Shown: positions 49,022-60,218 of the stretch, one piece after another
Position numbering within the stretch: the first letter of the stretch is position 1
How the letters are laid out: every line of letters begins with the position of its first letter
From: Tubulanus polymorphus
Lineage: Eukaryota; Nemertea; Palaeonemertea; Tubulaniformes; Tubulanidae
DNA: 64,000 nucleotides
Reading direction: 5' to 3'
NCBI RefSeq assembly: GCF_964204645.1
Contig: NC_134033.1
Span: 4,337,631 to 4,401,630, forward strand
The notes under the pieces: generated by a model
What the model saw: the letters and a program-made list of their open reading frames with translations, nothing else
What the model was told of the DNA's origin: nothing
Database searches by the model: none
Translations under genes and position numbers: made by a program

Positions 49022-52000
49022 ATGGAACCTGTTTCCCTCGAGAATTTGAACAACTGCAGTTGTTATATGAATGCAGTTATTCAATCACTCCGCTGTTTGC
49101 CCGAGTTTGTCGAGCGTTTGCAGAGGCACACCGCTGTAGAAGAATGTAAGTAATGGACTAAAAAAGGACTTATAGCCTAAATTCATGGCTCAATTTCTGA
49201 TACATCTACATTTTTTTTATAGGTTCTGATAAATGTTGCTATCGATGCAAGTTGGCAGATGCATTTGACGGAAATAATGAACCTCTTTTTGAATACGTTG
49301 ATGGTAACTAAAAAATTCTGTTTTTTTATGGGTTACTCGCATAGGCACTGTATGTTTGTATTGTATAAAGAAATATATTTCTAGAAATTATACCTAATGG
49401 CTGTCAAGTCGAGCAGCAAGATGCCGAGGAGTTCTTTTTAGGACTCCTACGAAAAATTCGTCAGGAAGATTTGTAAGTATTAAACCTCCAATGTATGTGG
49501 TTTGGCCTCCATAAATGAATTTCATGCATGCAATGATGACAATTTATTTTTCAGAGTTTTAGGAGATATGTTCAAATCCACATGGATTCAGACGAGTAAG
49601 CATGCTTTGAATAATAAACTGATTGTTTATCATATGAAAAGTTTTGGCCATTCCACTGTATCTGATGACTTATATACTGAATATATTTATATAGGCCTAT
49701 GGATAATTACTGCCATCTATTACTGTCGTCTTAGAGTGATCTTTTGTCATGATTTCAGCGACATGTGAACAATGTGGGTTCGAAAATAAACTATCTGATT
49801 ATACGCCGATCACCTCTTTGCCATGCGTGGTTGGTATTTGAATTTTGTGGTTTTGTGCTTCATGACAATTTTAATTTAATTTTAATCTTCGCACAATAAT
49901 TTTGACATTTTTTGCAGGATTCTACAGATGGTTCGCTTGTGTCGAACATCCCCAAAGGTCTTGGAATCATGGATCGAAGTGAAACTATAGATTTTCGTTG
50001 CAGCAGGTATGTGTCTTTTGTAGAATTCACGATTTGTAATTCCACTAACATAGTGTTAGTTTTGTGATTTTTTTTCAGGTGTGGATTTTCTTCTGCAAAA
50101 CAATCGCGAAAATTAGCAGGGAAAAGCAGTGGAAAATATATGGCGATACACTTAAAACGGTATGTTTCTTAATATTGAGGGTACCGGTTTTAAAATTTTG
50201 TGAGCACTGTACATATACAGTTGTTTTTCATTATTTGTCTTGCCGACGCATAGACACGGTTTTAAATTGGCTTCCCAGACAATAACTGATTGAGTTTTCA
50301 ACTTAGACTGAATAATCATCACTCATTGGAGACATGTAATGATGAATTATACTATACATGTGTTATACAGTGAATGTGTGCATGCGACTAATACATAATG
50401 ATACATTCTGTTTTTTTTCAGATCTACCGTCTTCGTGCTAAGTATCCTCTGCCTATTATCATTAGACACTATTATTATGTTGATAAATGTATTTTTATGA
50501 TATTCTCATTCTATACATGTACATCTCAGATATTCTTTTTGATTGTATAAGCTTACATGTATTTGTCTCATTTTCATATCAAATATCTCTTTCTAAGATT
50601 TATATACACCTCTGGTGCAGAGCACATATACTTAATCGCTGTTTCTATCATATTCTCAATCGTATACGACTATATGAGTGGATAATGGTTGCCTAAATGG
50701 TGGTAGCATTTTCAAGCTGGCAGTTAGTTACATGAAAAGCATATACCATTTTTATTTCCAGCTATGCATTTGATAGCTTTTCAAGGACAATTCAAAGATT
50801 AGCGCATGACATTCACGCACCTATAAAACTGATGGGTCAAATGGGCAAAGAAATAGTATGTATATTTATTGAGTTTTGATACTGAGAAAACCAGTTATAG
50901 GTAATAATGACCTTATTTCTTCGCAGGTGCGCTATTCTTTGAAAAGTATTGTCCTTCATAGTGGCCATTCAACCAGATCTGGACACTACACTAGTGTGGT
51001 TAAATATGGTTGCAATTGGTTTTATGTGAATGATGATAATGTAAGTAAGATGATACACCTGACACTAATGTAACTACGGTAACAGTTTTTGGTTTGGCAA
51101 TATACTTAAATATTCATGTTTTGTTTTAGTATGATTCAACTTATATGTCTCGGCAATTCGATGGAGATTCATATATTGTGTTCTATGAACAGGATAATGT
51201 AAGCATTACATTCTTTCAACCACCATGTGCTTTTAAAATATTTTATAGCCCAATTTCTGGGGGGGGTGTTGAATAATGAAATTTTATGATTGTTTGGCAT
51301 TTCAAACCACTTCCCAAGTGGGTGTGGTTGCATTCCCTGGACCCCTAGTTTCCTTTTATAATATTACTATATCAAATCATTTTAGGATGAATTTCCAACA
51401 ACTCTGGAAAATGTTGGGGAAGTAGAAATTCAGCACCGTTGGATATGGAATCAAGTTGCATGTAAACAAAAAAAGAAAAAATGTGTAGGAAATTTCTATT
51501 TATTATCATTGACATAGATTATCAATATATGAGATTTTGTTCCAATATTTAATGTTATTGTAGGAATCAATGGTAAGAATGTCAAATAAGAAAAGAAGGG
51601 TGGAACGATCAAAGTAAGTGCAGATTATTGATTTAGAGTTATGATCCATGTAGACCTTTACTACATGTTCCAGTGTACATTTATATGTGTTTAATGGCTT
51701 AAAATTAGAACCCTGTTGAACAGATGAATCTATGTAGGATTTAAATATTCCTTTTTAGGGGTACAAACTTGAAGTGCAAGTTATGTATGTTTACATCGCA
51801 TTCGAAGTCTGGCATGATAGACCATCAAGTAGATAAGCATTTAAATGAATATATGGAAGAGATCGAAAATGATAGGTCAGTGAAATTTTGCAATATCTCT
51901 CTTAACTCTTCAATTTAACCTCATTAATTCTACATGCAAAATATAAAGTTTTTCAGGGATATATATATATACACCCTATTCAATTAGCTACTTTCTGAAA

Positions 52001-52227
52001 CTGAGCTATTTTCGGGGCAGAGCTATGTATGTAAGTCGGCTATTGTTATAAAAATTGGATATTGCAGTGAAGCTGATACATCCCCCAGTAAAAACTCTCC
52101 AGAATACATTGATATCTCGACATCTGATGAAGAAGATTTATCAAGGTAGGTTTCAACTTGTATATGAAAAGCCCTTAACTCTCCAATTTAACCTCATTAA
52201 TTCTACATGCAAAATATAAAGTTTTTC

Positions 52228-52305
<78 letters not shown>

Positions 52306-55300
52306 ACCCTATTCAATTAGCCACTTTCTGAAACTGAGCTATTTTCGGGGGCAGAGCTATGTAAGTCGGCTATTGTTATAAAAATTGGATATTGCAGTAC
52401 ATCCCCCAGTAAAAACTCGCCAGAATACATTGATATCTCGACATCATCTGATGAAGAAGATTTATCAAGGTAGGTTTCAACTTGTATATGAAAAGCTACT
52501 TTCATTCTTAGGTCTTAGGTAATTTGCTGCACTATTAGAAAATATATTATAATTGTTTTAATTTTTTCATAGTAAGCCTCCTAGAATTATTGTATCAGCT
52601 GAAAATTCTGAATCTGATGAACTACCGAGTTATGAAAATATTATGTAGGTTATCGATTCCTCATATTCCAAGCCATCTGTAAAAAATATTTTAAAACGAA
52701 TTATCCTTTACTGTTTTAGGCGCCATTCATCAGAAAAGGATACCTGTGATCAGATTCAGGTTGAACCAATAATGATATCGTCAGATGATGAGTGTCATGC
52801 CCATAGTCATACTATTAAGTAAGTTATTTCAAAATTCAGTATAGATTCTAAATAATTTCTAACGCACTTTCCAGAGAATTGTTGATTTCTTTTGTTTTAG
52901 ATATCTGAATGAAGATCGATGCCTCCCTGTTTTCAGCTCTGAAAAAGAAATTTCCGTCAGTGATGTCTGTGAAGCACTTCTGGAACAACATGATAGAATT
53001 TGCTCAAAAGTACCATATCGGTGTCAAGAAAACATGCATTTCATTGTTTCATTGAATGAGGTACCTGAAAGTGACCTAAAATGTGATGGCAATGGAGTCT
53101 TTAAAAATAGGGGTACAACTAAAAAGTTTGTCAAGAAAAGTACAACTTCCGATTATGTATTCTGCGATGAACAGGCAGCAGATTTTATATTGAAAACAAC
53201 TTATTGGAACCACAAAAAATACCCAGACTTTGGGAAAAAAATTAGATTTATAGTTGACAAATCAGGCAATATTTTAAATTCGAGGGCTTCTATCCAATAT
53301 CGATTTTCTGGAGAACCTCACATAATAGAAGTTGCTCCCCATGGCAATGCTCGCAATAATAAACCATACAGCCGAGTTAAACCAAGTGTTGTGGATAAAG
53401 TGAAAGACAATATGCTTGGACAAAGTCAAAGTGAAGCGGTCAGCAGTATCATCAGCTCTCAGAATGGAATTCTCGGAATAACTTCTTTGGCAGACATTCC
53501 CAAAAGATCTCAGGCCTATAAGATTTCACAAAAACATAGAAACGTTACTCATGGGAAAAAAGATGATGAAATATACCATGTTCTAGAACTTTCCAAAAGT
53601 GAATTGAAATTTTTTATCCGAGACATTAAACTCCATCCTGATTTATGTATAATTTTGTATTTAGATGAAACTTTGACAGATATTTACCGCTTTTCATCAG
53701 ATCCTGTTGACATGGCCACAATAACATTCGATCCAACTTTTAAATTTGGAGAATTTGATGTGACACCTATTACCTATAGACATTTACATTTTAAGACTAA
53801 ATCTACTGGTAAGACACCTATTTTTACTGGCCCAGTACTAATTCATTTCAAAAAGTCTAAATCTGTTTACACTGAACTTTTTGATGCAATAACCAAAAAA
53901 TGTCCGGACTTGCAAGATATCCTTTCATTTGGTACAGATGGGGAGAGCGCTTTAAGTGAAGCTGCACATGAGTTTTTTCCAAGTGCTATTCATTTAAGGT
54001 GCACAAGACATTTTCATCAAAACCTAAAAACCCACTTAAACACAATAGATATTCCCCAGGAAGCTAAGAAACGTATTATTACTGAAGTAATTGGCAACAA
54101 AAATGTAAAGGGTTTAATTGATTATGATTTGAATGATTTTGATGAGAAAGCTGTAGATTTATTTGATTCATGGGTTTCATCTTTTTCTCCGAGTATTCTT
54201 CCGTTTATTAATTATATCAAGTCACAGATGACAATGATGAAACAATGTATGATTTCTACTGTACGCTCATCCTCTGGCCTAGGTTTTCCTCCCGATAAAT
54301 TTTATACAAATGTATCAGAAAGTACCAACGCGAAACTAAGAAGATGGGCTCAAAGTAGAGAAATGGGTATTTCCAGTTTTATTAATTCAATTTACAATTT
54401 AGTAAAAGCTGAAAGAGATAGCATAGCTATGGCTTATGCCGGAATAGGTGAATATTTTGAAGTTAGAGATGAGTTCAAACATATTTTATTAGACCCTTCC
54501 CTCTTAGACAAAAGCATTGACCAAAAAAAACTGTTTTTGAAGAAAGCTAATTGTGTAACTATGCACGAATTGCTTAATTCTTCATCTAATATTAATGGTA
54601 CCACGGGTACCCATTCATTATCAGTGTCATGTGACGAAGCAAAATCTGTCTACTCAGTAAAGACTAGTGAAGCAGTTTTGAAAGGGATTTGGAAAAAGGC
54701 AGCCCATGTTCTTAGTTTTGATAATCATATTTCTGATGCACCAAGTCAAAATAACTCAGTTCTAAAATATAGTGTAGTAAGTGAAAGTTCAGATAGAAAC
54801 AATCAGGTTAATTTCTATTTACAACAGAACAAGTTTACGTGTACATGCCCTCAGTACAAATTTCACTCATTATGTTCGCATTCTGTAGCCGTTGCTGAAA
54901 AAGTAAAATTTCTCAAAGAATTTTTAATCTGGCACAAATCATGTAATAAGAAGACAAATCTTACTAGTCTAGCGACGGTTGGGGTGAGTTTATCTGCTGC
55001 TGGAATGAAGGGACAAACTGTTAGAAGATATCGTGGTAATCCTGGTTGTGATAATAGTATTTCCCATTCTGATGATGGTTTTTTTCTTGTATTCTTACTT
55101 GGTGTGCGAATTAAAAAATGTTATGGATGTAGGAAAGAATTTACTGATTTTGATAGATTAACTCCAAGTGATTTGATTGTACGAAAATTAGATTACCGCA
55201 CATACTTAGATAAGAATACAAATAATTTAGGTGTTAGTGACAAACGACAAAATACATATTACCATTTGAATGTTTCTTGTATTAATAAGAAATATCCTAA

Positions 55301-55403
55301 TTTCGTTCCAGGTGCAGTAAAAGTTACTGCAAGTTTACAGGCATCAATGACTGTTGGCCATTTGAAAAACTACCAACAATTTCTTCATAAAGGTTATTTT
55401 TGA
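49022..55403 (+). CDS. Ubiquitin-specific protease / C2H2 / SIM-like / MULE transposase fusion protein
   Basis: Eighteen exons join into one frame of 1,311 residues: 49022-49145, 49223-49303, 49385-49472, 49555-49595, 49759-49833, 49928-50006, 50079-50159, 50762-50855, 50927-51040, 51130-51198, 51386-51484, 51564-51613, 51759-51875, 52068-52145, 52398-52469, 52573-52644, 52720-52818, 52901-55403. The weakest joins are 49833/49928 and the donor at 51484. Residues 1-282 form a compact C19 (USP) domain: Cys box NNCSCYMNAVIQ (Cys14), QQDAEEFF, two CxxC pairs (CEQCGF, CSRCGF), IHLKRYAF, His box SGHY (His241) and WFYVNDD (Asp257). Next come basic runs, a C2H2 finger (CKLC...HQVDKH) and acidic SIM-like patches (YIDISTSDEED twice, RIIVSAENSESDE, PIMISSDDE). 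The last exon is the transposase: counted from the Met at 53034, DDE is D233 (FDPTF), D302 (GTDGE) and E429 (SESTN). SWIM is C603-x-C605-x8-C614-x-H616. A late CxxC (CYGC) follows. Expected role: nuclear cut-and-paste transposition, with deubiquitinating activity on an unknown target. Confidence 0.85.
51899..52497 (+). repeat. Tandem duplication inside the transposon that doubled an exon
   Basis: Segment 51899-52170 is repeated as 52171-52497: CCAATTTAACCTCATTAATT, AGGGATATATAT, AGCTATTTTCGGGG, GGATATTGCAG, then the exon. The second copy has an expanded (AT)n tract and small in-frame changes (loss of EAD, gain of one Ser). Both exon copies keep their splice sites and phase 2-2 borders, so the protein carries the motif YIDISTS twice. 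Confidence 0.9.
52232..52303. repeat. (AT)n microsatellite
   Basis: About 36 AT units in the intron of the duplicated segment; only a short AT run is present in the first copy at ~51959-51970. Confidence 0.97.
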
Positions 55404-56741
55404 TTTTAGATCAATGAATTCAATTTTTCTGATTATCATTTAACTCTTATTTTCAGTGGATCGAGTGTGATCTATCGAGTTTGTGTACCAGTTTGTAGCC
55501 TATGCATTGATTAGTGAAGAAATATATGTATTTATGCATTGGTAAGAAAACTTATCATTTTTCAGTTTTTCATTTAATACTTCCAATGTCTATTTAACCT
55601 TATTTGGGTGAAGTAACTCAGTTTTGGTTATAAAGTACCAACCTTCCCAATGTCCCAGATCAATGTGTCAATAAAGTTTGAAAATATGCCTTCTGTTTCT
55701 ATGCCTACAAACCGAGATACGTGTATTTTCAAAACATTTTTATCATGGTTTGTAGGTAATTTAGACATTGGAAACAGAAAATGAAGACTTTTTTCTCCGA
55801 TTCTGTTTTAGTAAATTAGAGAACTTTTGACATTCCTTCAATATAGCGTAAAATGCATGAAAAAATTGATGTTTTAGTTCCACTGTCCACTGCTGGTGAT
55901 TTACGGACATATTAATTAGGTAAATACGTCAGTTGTTAAAGTACAAGTATTTCCTTGGGTGTAAGCCTACGTGGCCATCCATAAAGTATGCATGCACAAC
56001 TTCTTATATTTTTAATTCCCTTGACTCAATTATGTGTAACGAAGAGAGAAGTTGATAAGAAATCAGGGAGTGTACCGAAGTGATACGTAAGTGTACCGGT
56101 TTTATACTGCTAATAAATCTTGTTATTATTTCATGATAATAAAAGACATTTATTTTTGATATGGAACTTAGTTTATTATTTTTGTCTTTGAGTTCAGGGG
56201 CTGAGATCATTTACATCTCTCGTTGGTAGGCCTAATCTGAATTAGACTCACATAGCGTGGATGTGAACCGTTGGAGGATTATTTGAGAAAGGCTATCAGT
56301 CTTCGTGCGCGTTGCCGTTGTACAATATTTATGCACGACCATCTAATGATTCCGGCATTCAAAATTCAAGGCCGGTTTTAAAGGGTAGATCCTAATAGGC
56401 TCGTCATGCACATTGACTGTATGGACTTAAAAACTCTTGAAAAATACCCCAAAAAGTCAGGAGTCGAACACGCTAACACCGGAGTGTAAGCGTAACGTTT
56501 TACCGCAGCACTAGCGATGCGAGGTTCCGAAACCGCATTTTGTAACTATGTAAAGCCTACCCCATAGTATTTAACCATAAACCCTCTTGATACTAACCCT
56601 TCTGATCTTTCTAATATCATCGGTTGAGAAAGCTGCCATTTTTCCGTTATGTAATTGAATTGGATTGTGAGTATCACTAAATAGTATGTAACGAAAGTGA
56701 CAATATCGGTAAATAGCACAGCTTCTAAATTAGGTCATTTT
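55404..56741. other. 3' non-coding part of the transposon
   Basis: No gene seen. A polyadenylation signal AATAAA at 55670-55675, about 270 bp after the stop codon, probably ends the transposase transcript. The remaining ~1 kb up to the right inverted repeat is unique in the window. Confidence 0.55.
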
Positions 56742-56805
56742 CTAGGAATTAGGCGTTATGCGTTTTCCGATTCGGTGTTTTTCATTAGGCGTTTTTCGAA
56801 TACCG
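56742..56805 (-). repeat. Right terminal inverted repeat of the MULE
   Basis: 64 bp ending TTTTTCGAATACCG, perfectly complementary to 48216-48279. An ATG-less frame on the minus strand crosses it and is not a gene. Confidence 0.96.
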
Positions 56806-56814
56806 CATTTTACG
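56806..56814. other. Target-site duplication, right copy
   Basis: CATTTTACG directly after the right inverted repeat; matches 48207-48215. Removing the element and one copy gives the original site TGTGCATTTTACGTGACGC. Confidence 0.92.
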
Positions 56815-56865
56815 TGACGCATTGGTAGGTGTTCCATTTCATAGATTACAGGTTTCTCTCTCACG

Positions 56866-57933
56866 ATGAATTTCAGTTCGCAGACGACTTCACTACTCTC
56901 TACAACTACTAGAAATCCCTGCACACCTTACTTATTCCAAAACGTATTGTCAATCAGCGTAAAACTAGCTGGAGGTTTTCCTATCAGTATCGTCGGAATA
57001 ATTTTGAATAGTTTCAGCATTGTGATTTTACGTCGCCAAACTTCAAATCACATATGGCTCTACATTCTGCGATGTCTGGCAGTGGCTGACATAATCTTTC
57101 TTACATTTCACATAATTCAAGAGCCTTTTCGTTTCATTGTCTCCGGTTTGACCCAGGGTAGTCATATGTTCGTGATTCCTACGAGTATGAGTTGGGGTAT
57201 TCGGCCATGGATCTATCGGGTAGCTTGGTTACCGAGAAACTCAGCGCAAGTGACAAGGAACTGGATAACTGTACTACTAGTTTTAGAAAGGTCTTTTTCT
57301 ATCGCTAGGCCATTCTTCGCTAGAACTCATTTCACAATACCAAGGGTAAGAATTGTAGTTTGTTGTTTCTATATTATTTTTGGTATCTTAGGCTCTCCAT
57401 TGATTATCGGTACTACAGTAGGTATCTGGTTTTATGACGAATGTAATAAAGTCGTTATAAAATCTATCCGCCCAGCAAGCGATCCCATACGAAAATACTT
57501 TCTCATTGAAATATTTACGTGGATTGATCACTTTCCTAATCCTTTGTATAAAGAAATCCTACCTGCTTTTTTGCTAATTACTTTCAACAGCCATCTGATA
57601 TGGACTCTGAGAAAGATTAGTTCCAGGAGAAAAGAAATGACACAAGAAGGCGAACAAAGGCTAGACGTGAAAGCTATCAGGATAGCTGTACCTATTGTTA
57701 TTTTGTTTGTCGTCTGCAAAATCCCTGCTTCGTTCCGATCTTATAACAGTTTCATCGGTCGCTTCGTCAAAATGCCACCTATTAAATACTCTCACACCAT
57801 CTATACCCTTCAAGAACTGTTTACCGATCTTTTACCGACCTTGAACTCGTCTGTAAATTTCTTTATCTATTACATAGCAAACGATAATTTTAGAGGAACT
57901 GCAATAAAATTGTTGAGAAGGCGGCCAATTTAA
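56866..57933 (+). CDS. Class A (rhodopsin-like) GPCR, probable peptide receptor, single exon
   Basis: 355 residues, one coding exon. The N-terminus has an NFS glycosylation site and no signal peptide. Seven hydrophobic segments are visible: TM1 around residues 38-57 (ISIVGIILNSFSIVILRR), TM2 with LAVADIIFL, TM3 ending LERSFSIARPF (ERS in the DRY place), TM4, a loop with YDEC, TM5, TM6 (IVILFVVCKIP) and TM7 (NSSVNFFIYY, a variant of NPxxY), then a short basic tail. The layout resembles invertebrate FMRFamide/neuropeptide receptors, but I cannot assign a ligand. I do not see the usual cysteine at the top of TM3. The start ATG lies 51 bp beyond the transposon's target duplication, so its original promoter or leader has been separated from it by 8.6 kb. 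Confidence 0.8.
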   Translation: MNFSSQTTSLLSTTTRNPCTPYLFQNVLSISVKLAGGFPISIVGIILNSFSIVILRRQTSNHIWLYILRCLAVADIIFLTFHIIQEPFRFIVSGLTQGSHMFVIPTSMSWGIRPWIYRVAWLPRNSAQVTRNWITVLLVLERSFSIARPFFARTHFTIPRVRIVVCCFYIIFGILGSPLIIGTTVGIWFYDECNKVVIKSIRPASDPIRKYFLIEIFTWIDHFPNPLYKEILPAFLLITFNSHLIWTLRKISSRRKEMTQEGEQRLDVKAIRIAVPIVILFVVCKIPASFRSYNSFIGRFVKMPPIKYSHTIYTLQELFTDLLPTLNSSVNFFIYYIANDNFRGTAIKLLRRRPI

Positions 57934-59499
57934 ACTCAGTCGAGCGAAACAGATATATTTTGGATCCGTCCAGGCTTTTTTTTAGATTTCAGAGCCCCAT
58001 CCCCTACGCCACATTTGACGAGAATTTAAAATGTGTGATTGCCGTTTAATCACTAAACCAGTTAATTACAAAGATGGAACAGAATTTGAAAAAATCAGTC
58101 TGGATACTTAATCTTCCGCTGGGGATATATTTCTTCATTATCCATTCAATGTGGGGAATTAATTTTGGCCTTTATTGTCTTATGATTTCTATGTAAAGTT
58201 AGATACATTTCCAGTGTAGAGACCCTCCTAAAACCAATATCTGTTATGAAGCTAATTGGTATCTCTACCAGAAAATGTTAGTTATAAAAAGTTTGGACCT
58301 ACGGGTGCAAGGTAGGGGGTCCTACCCCCCAAAACCTGAGGTCAAGTTGAGGTCACGCAACCAAAAACGTCTTTGTATTGCACTTTAGAAGCCAGAATCT
58401 TATACAAATAAAATAGTAAATAGCTATTTTCTTTCATAATATCATAGGACAACAAGAAAACCATCCAGGGCAGTCGTTTTATTCTTTGGGGGGTCAGAAA
58501 TTTCAAAAAATCCTCAGGGATCATAAAAGTGAAAATCGCTCAATTTTCGCTGATTTCGTAATCACTTCTCAGTTGTTTGGTTTCTTTGGGTTTCCTCAAT
58601 GTTGATCCTCTGAATCCTCTAGATATCTCATTTCCTTGATATAAAACGTGTCAGGGAGTCATCTGGGGGTCACCTTGACCCCCCAGATGACCCAGGGTTT
58701 TCAGATAATTAGGCTCCTAAAAATGAAACTTATTCAAATGAAATTCAAAGAAATCGTTCAAATTTATTCAAGCATTAATTTGAGAGTTTATTTAGTGATA
58801 AGATTGCATTTTGCAAGTTTGTTTAGTTAAATGATTGATATGTTCTAAGCGATAATTGAGCTGGGTATGGTATATGTCGAAACTAGGAATATGGTCCAAA
58901 ACCGCTGATACAACACTCACATTCCTGGTTGCCGACGACAACCAGTACATACTGCCTGTGTGTGTAGAGTATATACAATCGCTTGTGAGCTCTCTATAGA
59001 GCATAGTGGCTCTCTATAGAGCATACTGACTCAGTGTCAGCAGCCAGGCTTGACTACTTTGCCATCTATCGGGGGTAATAGGAACCGTCACTTGAGGCGT
59101 GACCACGACCTAGTCTCTTTGTTTAAGCTGTCACGTGAGGCGTGGTGACGCCAACTGAAGAGTTTAAAGTTGCTGGGAACATTAAGATAATGATTAATGC
59201 AACATGAGCCAGGCACTTTGAAATGGATGTTGTCATTGCGAATTTATTAAAAGAACTGTTGAAGGTCTCTTTAAAACTGTGTACATTAATTAATTAATTT
59301 TTTTAGAACATCAAATCTCTATATGGATCCAATTAACCCGATTGCCTTCGTTCTTGCACTTTATGTCACAGTATCACTATCTTCGACGGTCTTAGTTATT
59401 ACGTAATAAGCAAATTGCGATACTTTGTGATATTTGCTAACAGTATGAATTCAAGCGTATATGCGGCTTTCTGTGATATGTAATACGTACCATAGCGAA
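57934..59499. other. Intergenic
   Basis: No supported gene. It contains a near-perfect hairpin at 58659-58690 (TCATCTGGGGGTCA / TGACCCCCCAGATGA with a 3-base loop) and a short two-copy palindromic repeat at ~58990-59024 (CTCTCTATAGAGCATA twice). Confidence 0.6.
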
Positions 59500-60218
59500 T
59501 TGACAACGTGAGGGTTGTGAAATTGGAGGAACTGATGTGGAATAACAATAGACCGAGATCTACCTATCTAGAGTCGCCGTGACAGAAATGAAACAGCGCG
59601 AAATGGCTTCAAAATGATGACTTCAAAAGTTCGTAGCCACTATAATCTACATATAGAATAATTGTAATAAATCGTTGAATCTAATTCTGTCTTCTGTAAT
59701 GAATTTCTATGTTCGCAATAAAACACTGACGTTCACTGGTACGAAAAAACAACCGCTTCTATTACGAGATTATATGAAATTGAGAGGAGACCTCAAAATA
59801 ACAAATAACGAGTGAATTTGAATCATCAATTAAAAAACCGCGTCTTCTAAAAATACACCCGAGAAATATCGACATCAAAACAAAATCGCGCGCCCAAAAT
59901 CAGCTCAAATACCAATGAAATAATTCACCCATATAAAACCAGAAATCTAGGTTCCACAGGAATAGGGCCCGACCGAAACCGGCTGTCTGAACCTGAAACC
60001 AGTTGTACGTAAGTAAATGTCATTTGTATTTCATAAGAAGTAGAGTTCAACTCTTCAACTCTTTATCAAATCACACTTAACTCACAAACTGTCAAAAATT
60101 TCCAATCAAGTTCAATTGTAAATAAATGCAACTTTATTGTTAAAAAGTTCCACTTAAACTTACATATTCTGTATTTTATATCAACAGCTGAAATTATGTT
60201 TTAATTAAAAGATCTATC
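59500..60218. repeat. Dispersed ~740-bp repeat, copy 2
   Basis: Same orientation and order as 45509-46245 (GAGGGTTGTGAAATT, AGTCGCCGTGACA, CAATAAAACACTGA, GTTGTACGTAAGTAAATGTC). It contains no receptor-coding sequence, unlike the context of copy 1. Confidence 0.8.

Larger units (their letters stand above)
48216..56805 (+). mobile_element. Complete Mutator-like DNA transposon carrying a USP-transposase fusion gene
   Basis: 8,590 bp bounded by perfect 64-bp inverted repeats and a perfect 9-bp direct duplication of the target. The internal gene (49022-55403, plus strand) encodes a MULE DDE transposase with a SWIM finger, and this sets the superfamily. The entire ubiquitin-protease part also lies within the terminal repeats, so it is cargo of, or part of, the element and not host flank. 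The intact frame, ends and target duplication suggest recent, possibly autonomous activity. About 740 bp precede the start codon and 1,340 bp follow the stop codon. Confidence 0.92.

Noticed and set aside
50422-50478. An additional exon after TTTTTTTTCAG in the protease part
   Set aside because: Skipping it joins IHLKR directly to YAFDSF in frame as expected for a USP; including it adds a hydrophobic run unlike the family.
49022-51198. The ubiquitin protease as an independent host gene interrupted by a transposon
   Set aside because: The inverted repeats and target duplications lie outside it (48216 and 56805), and its exons run in frame into the transposase.
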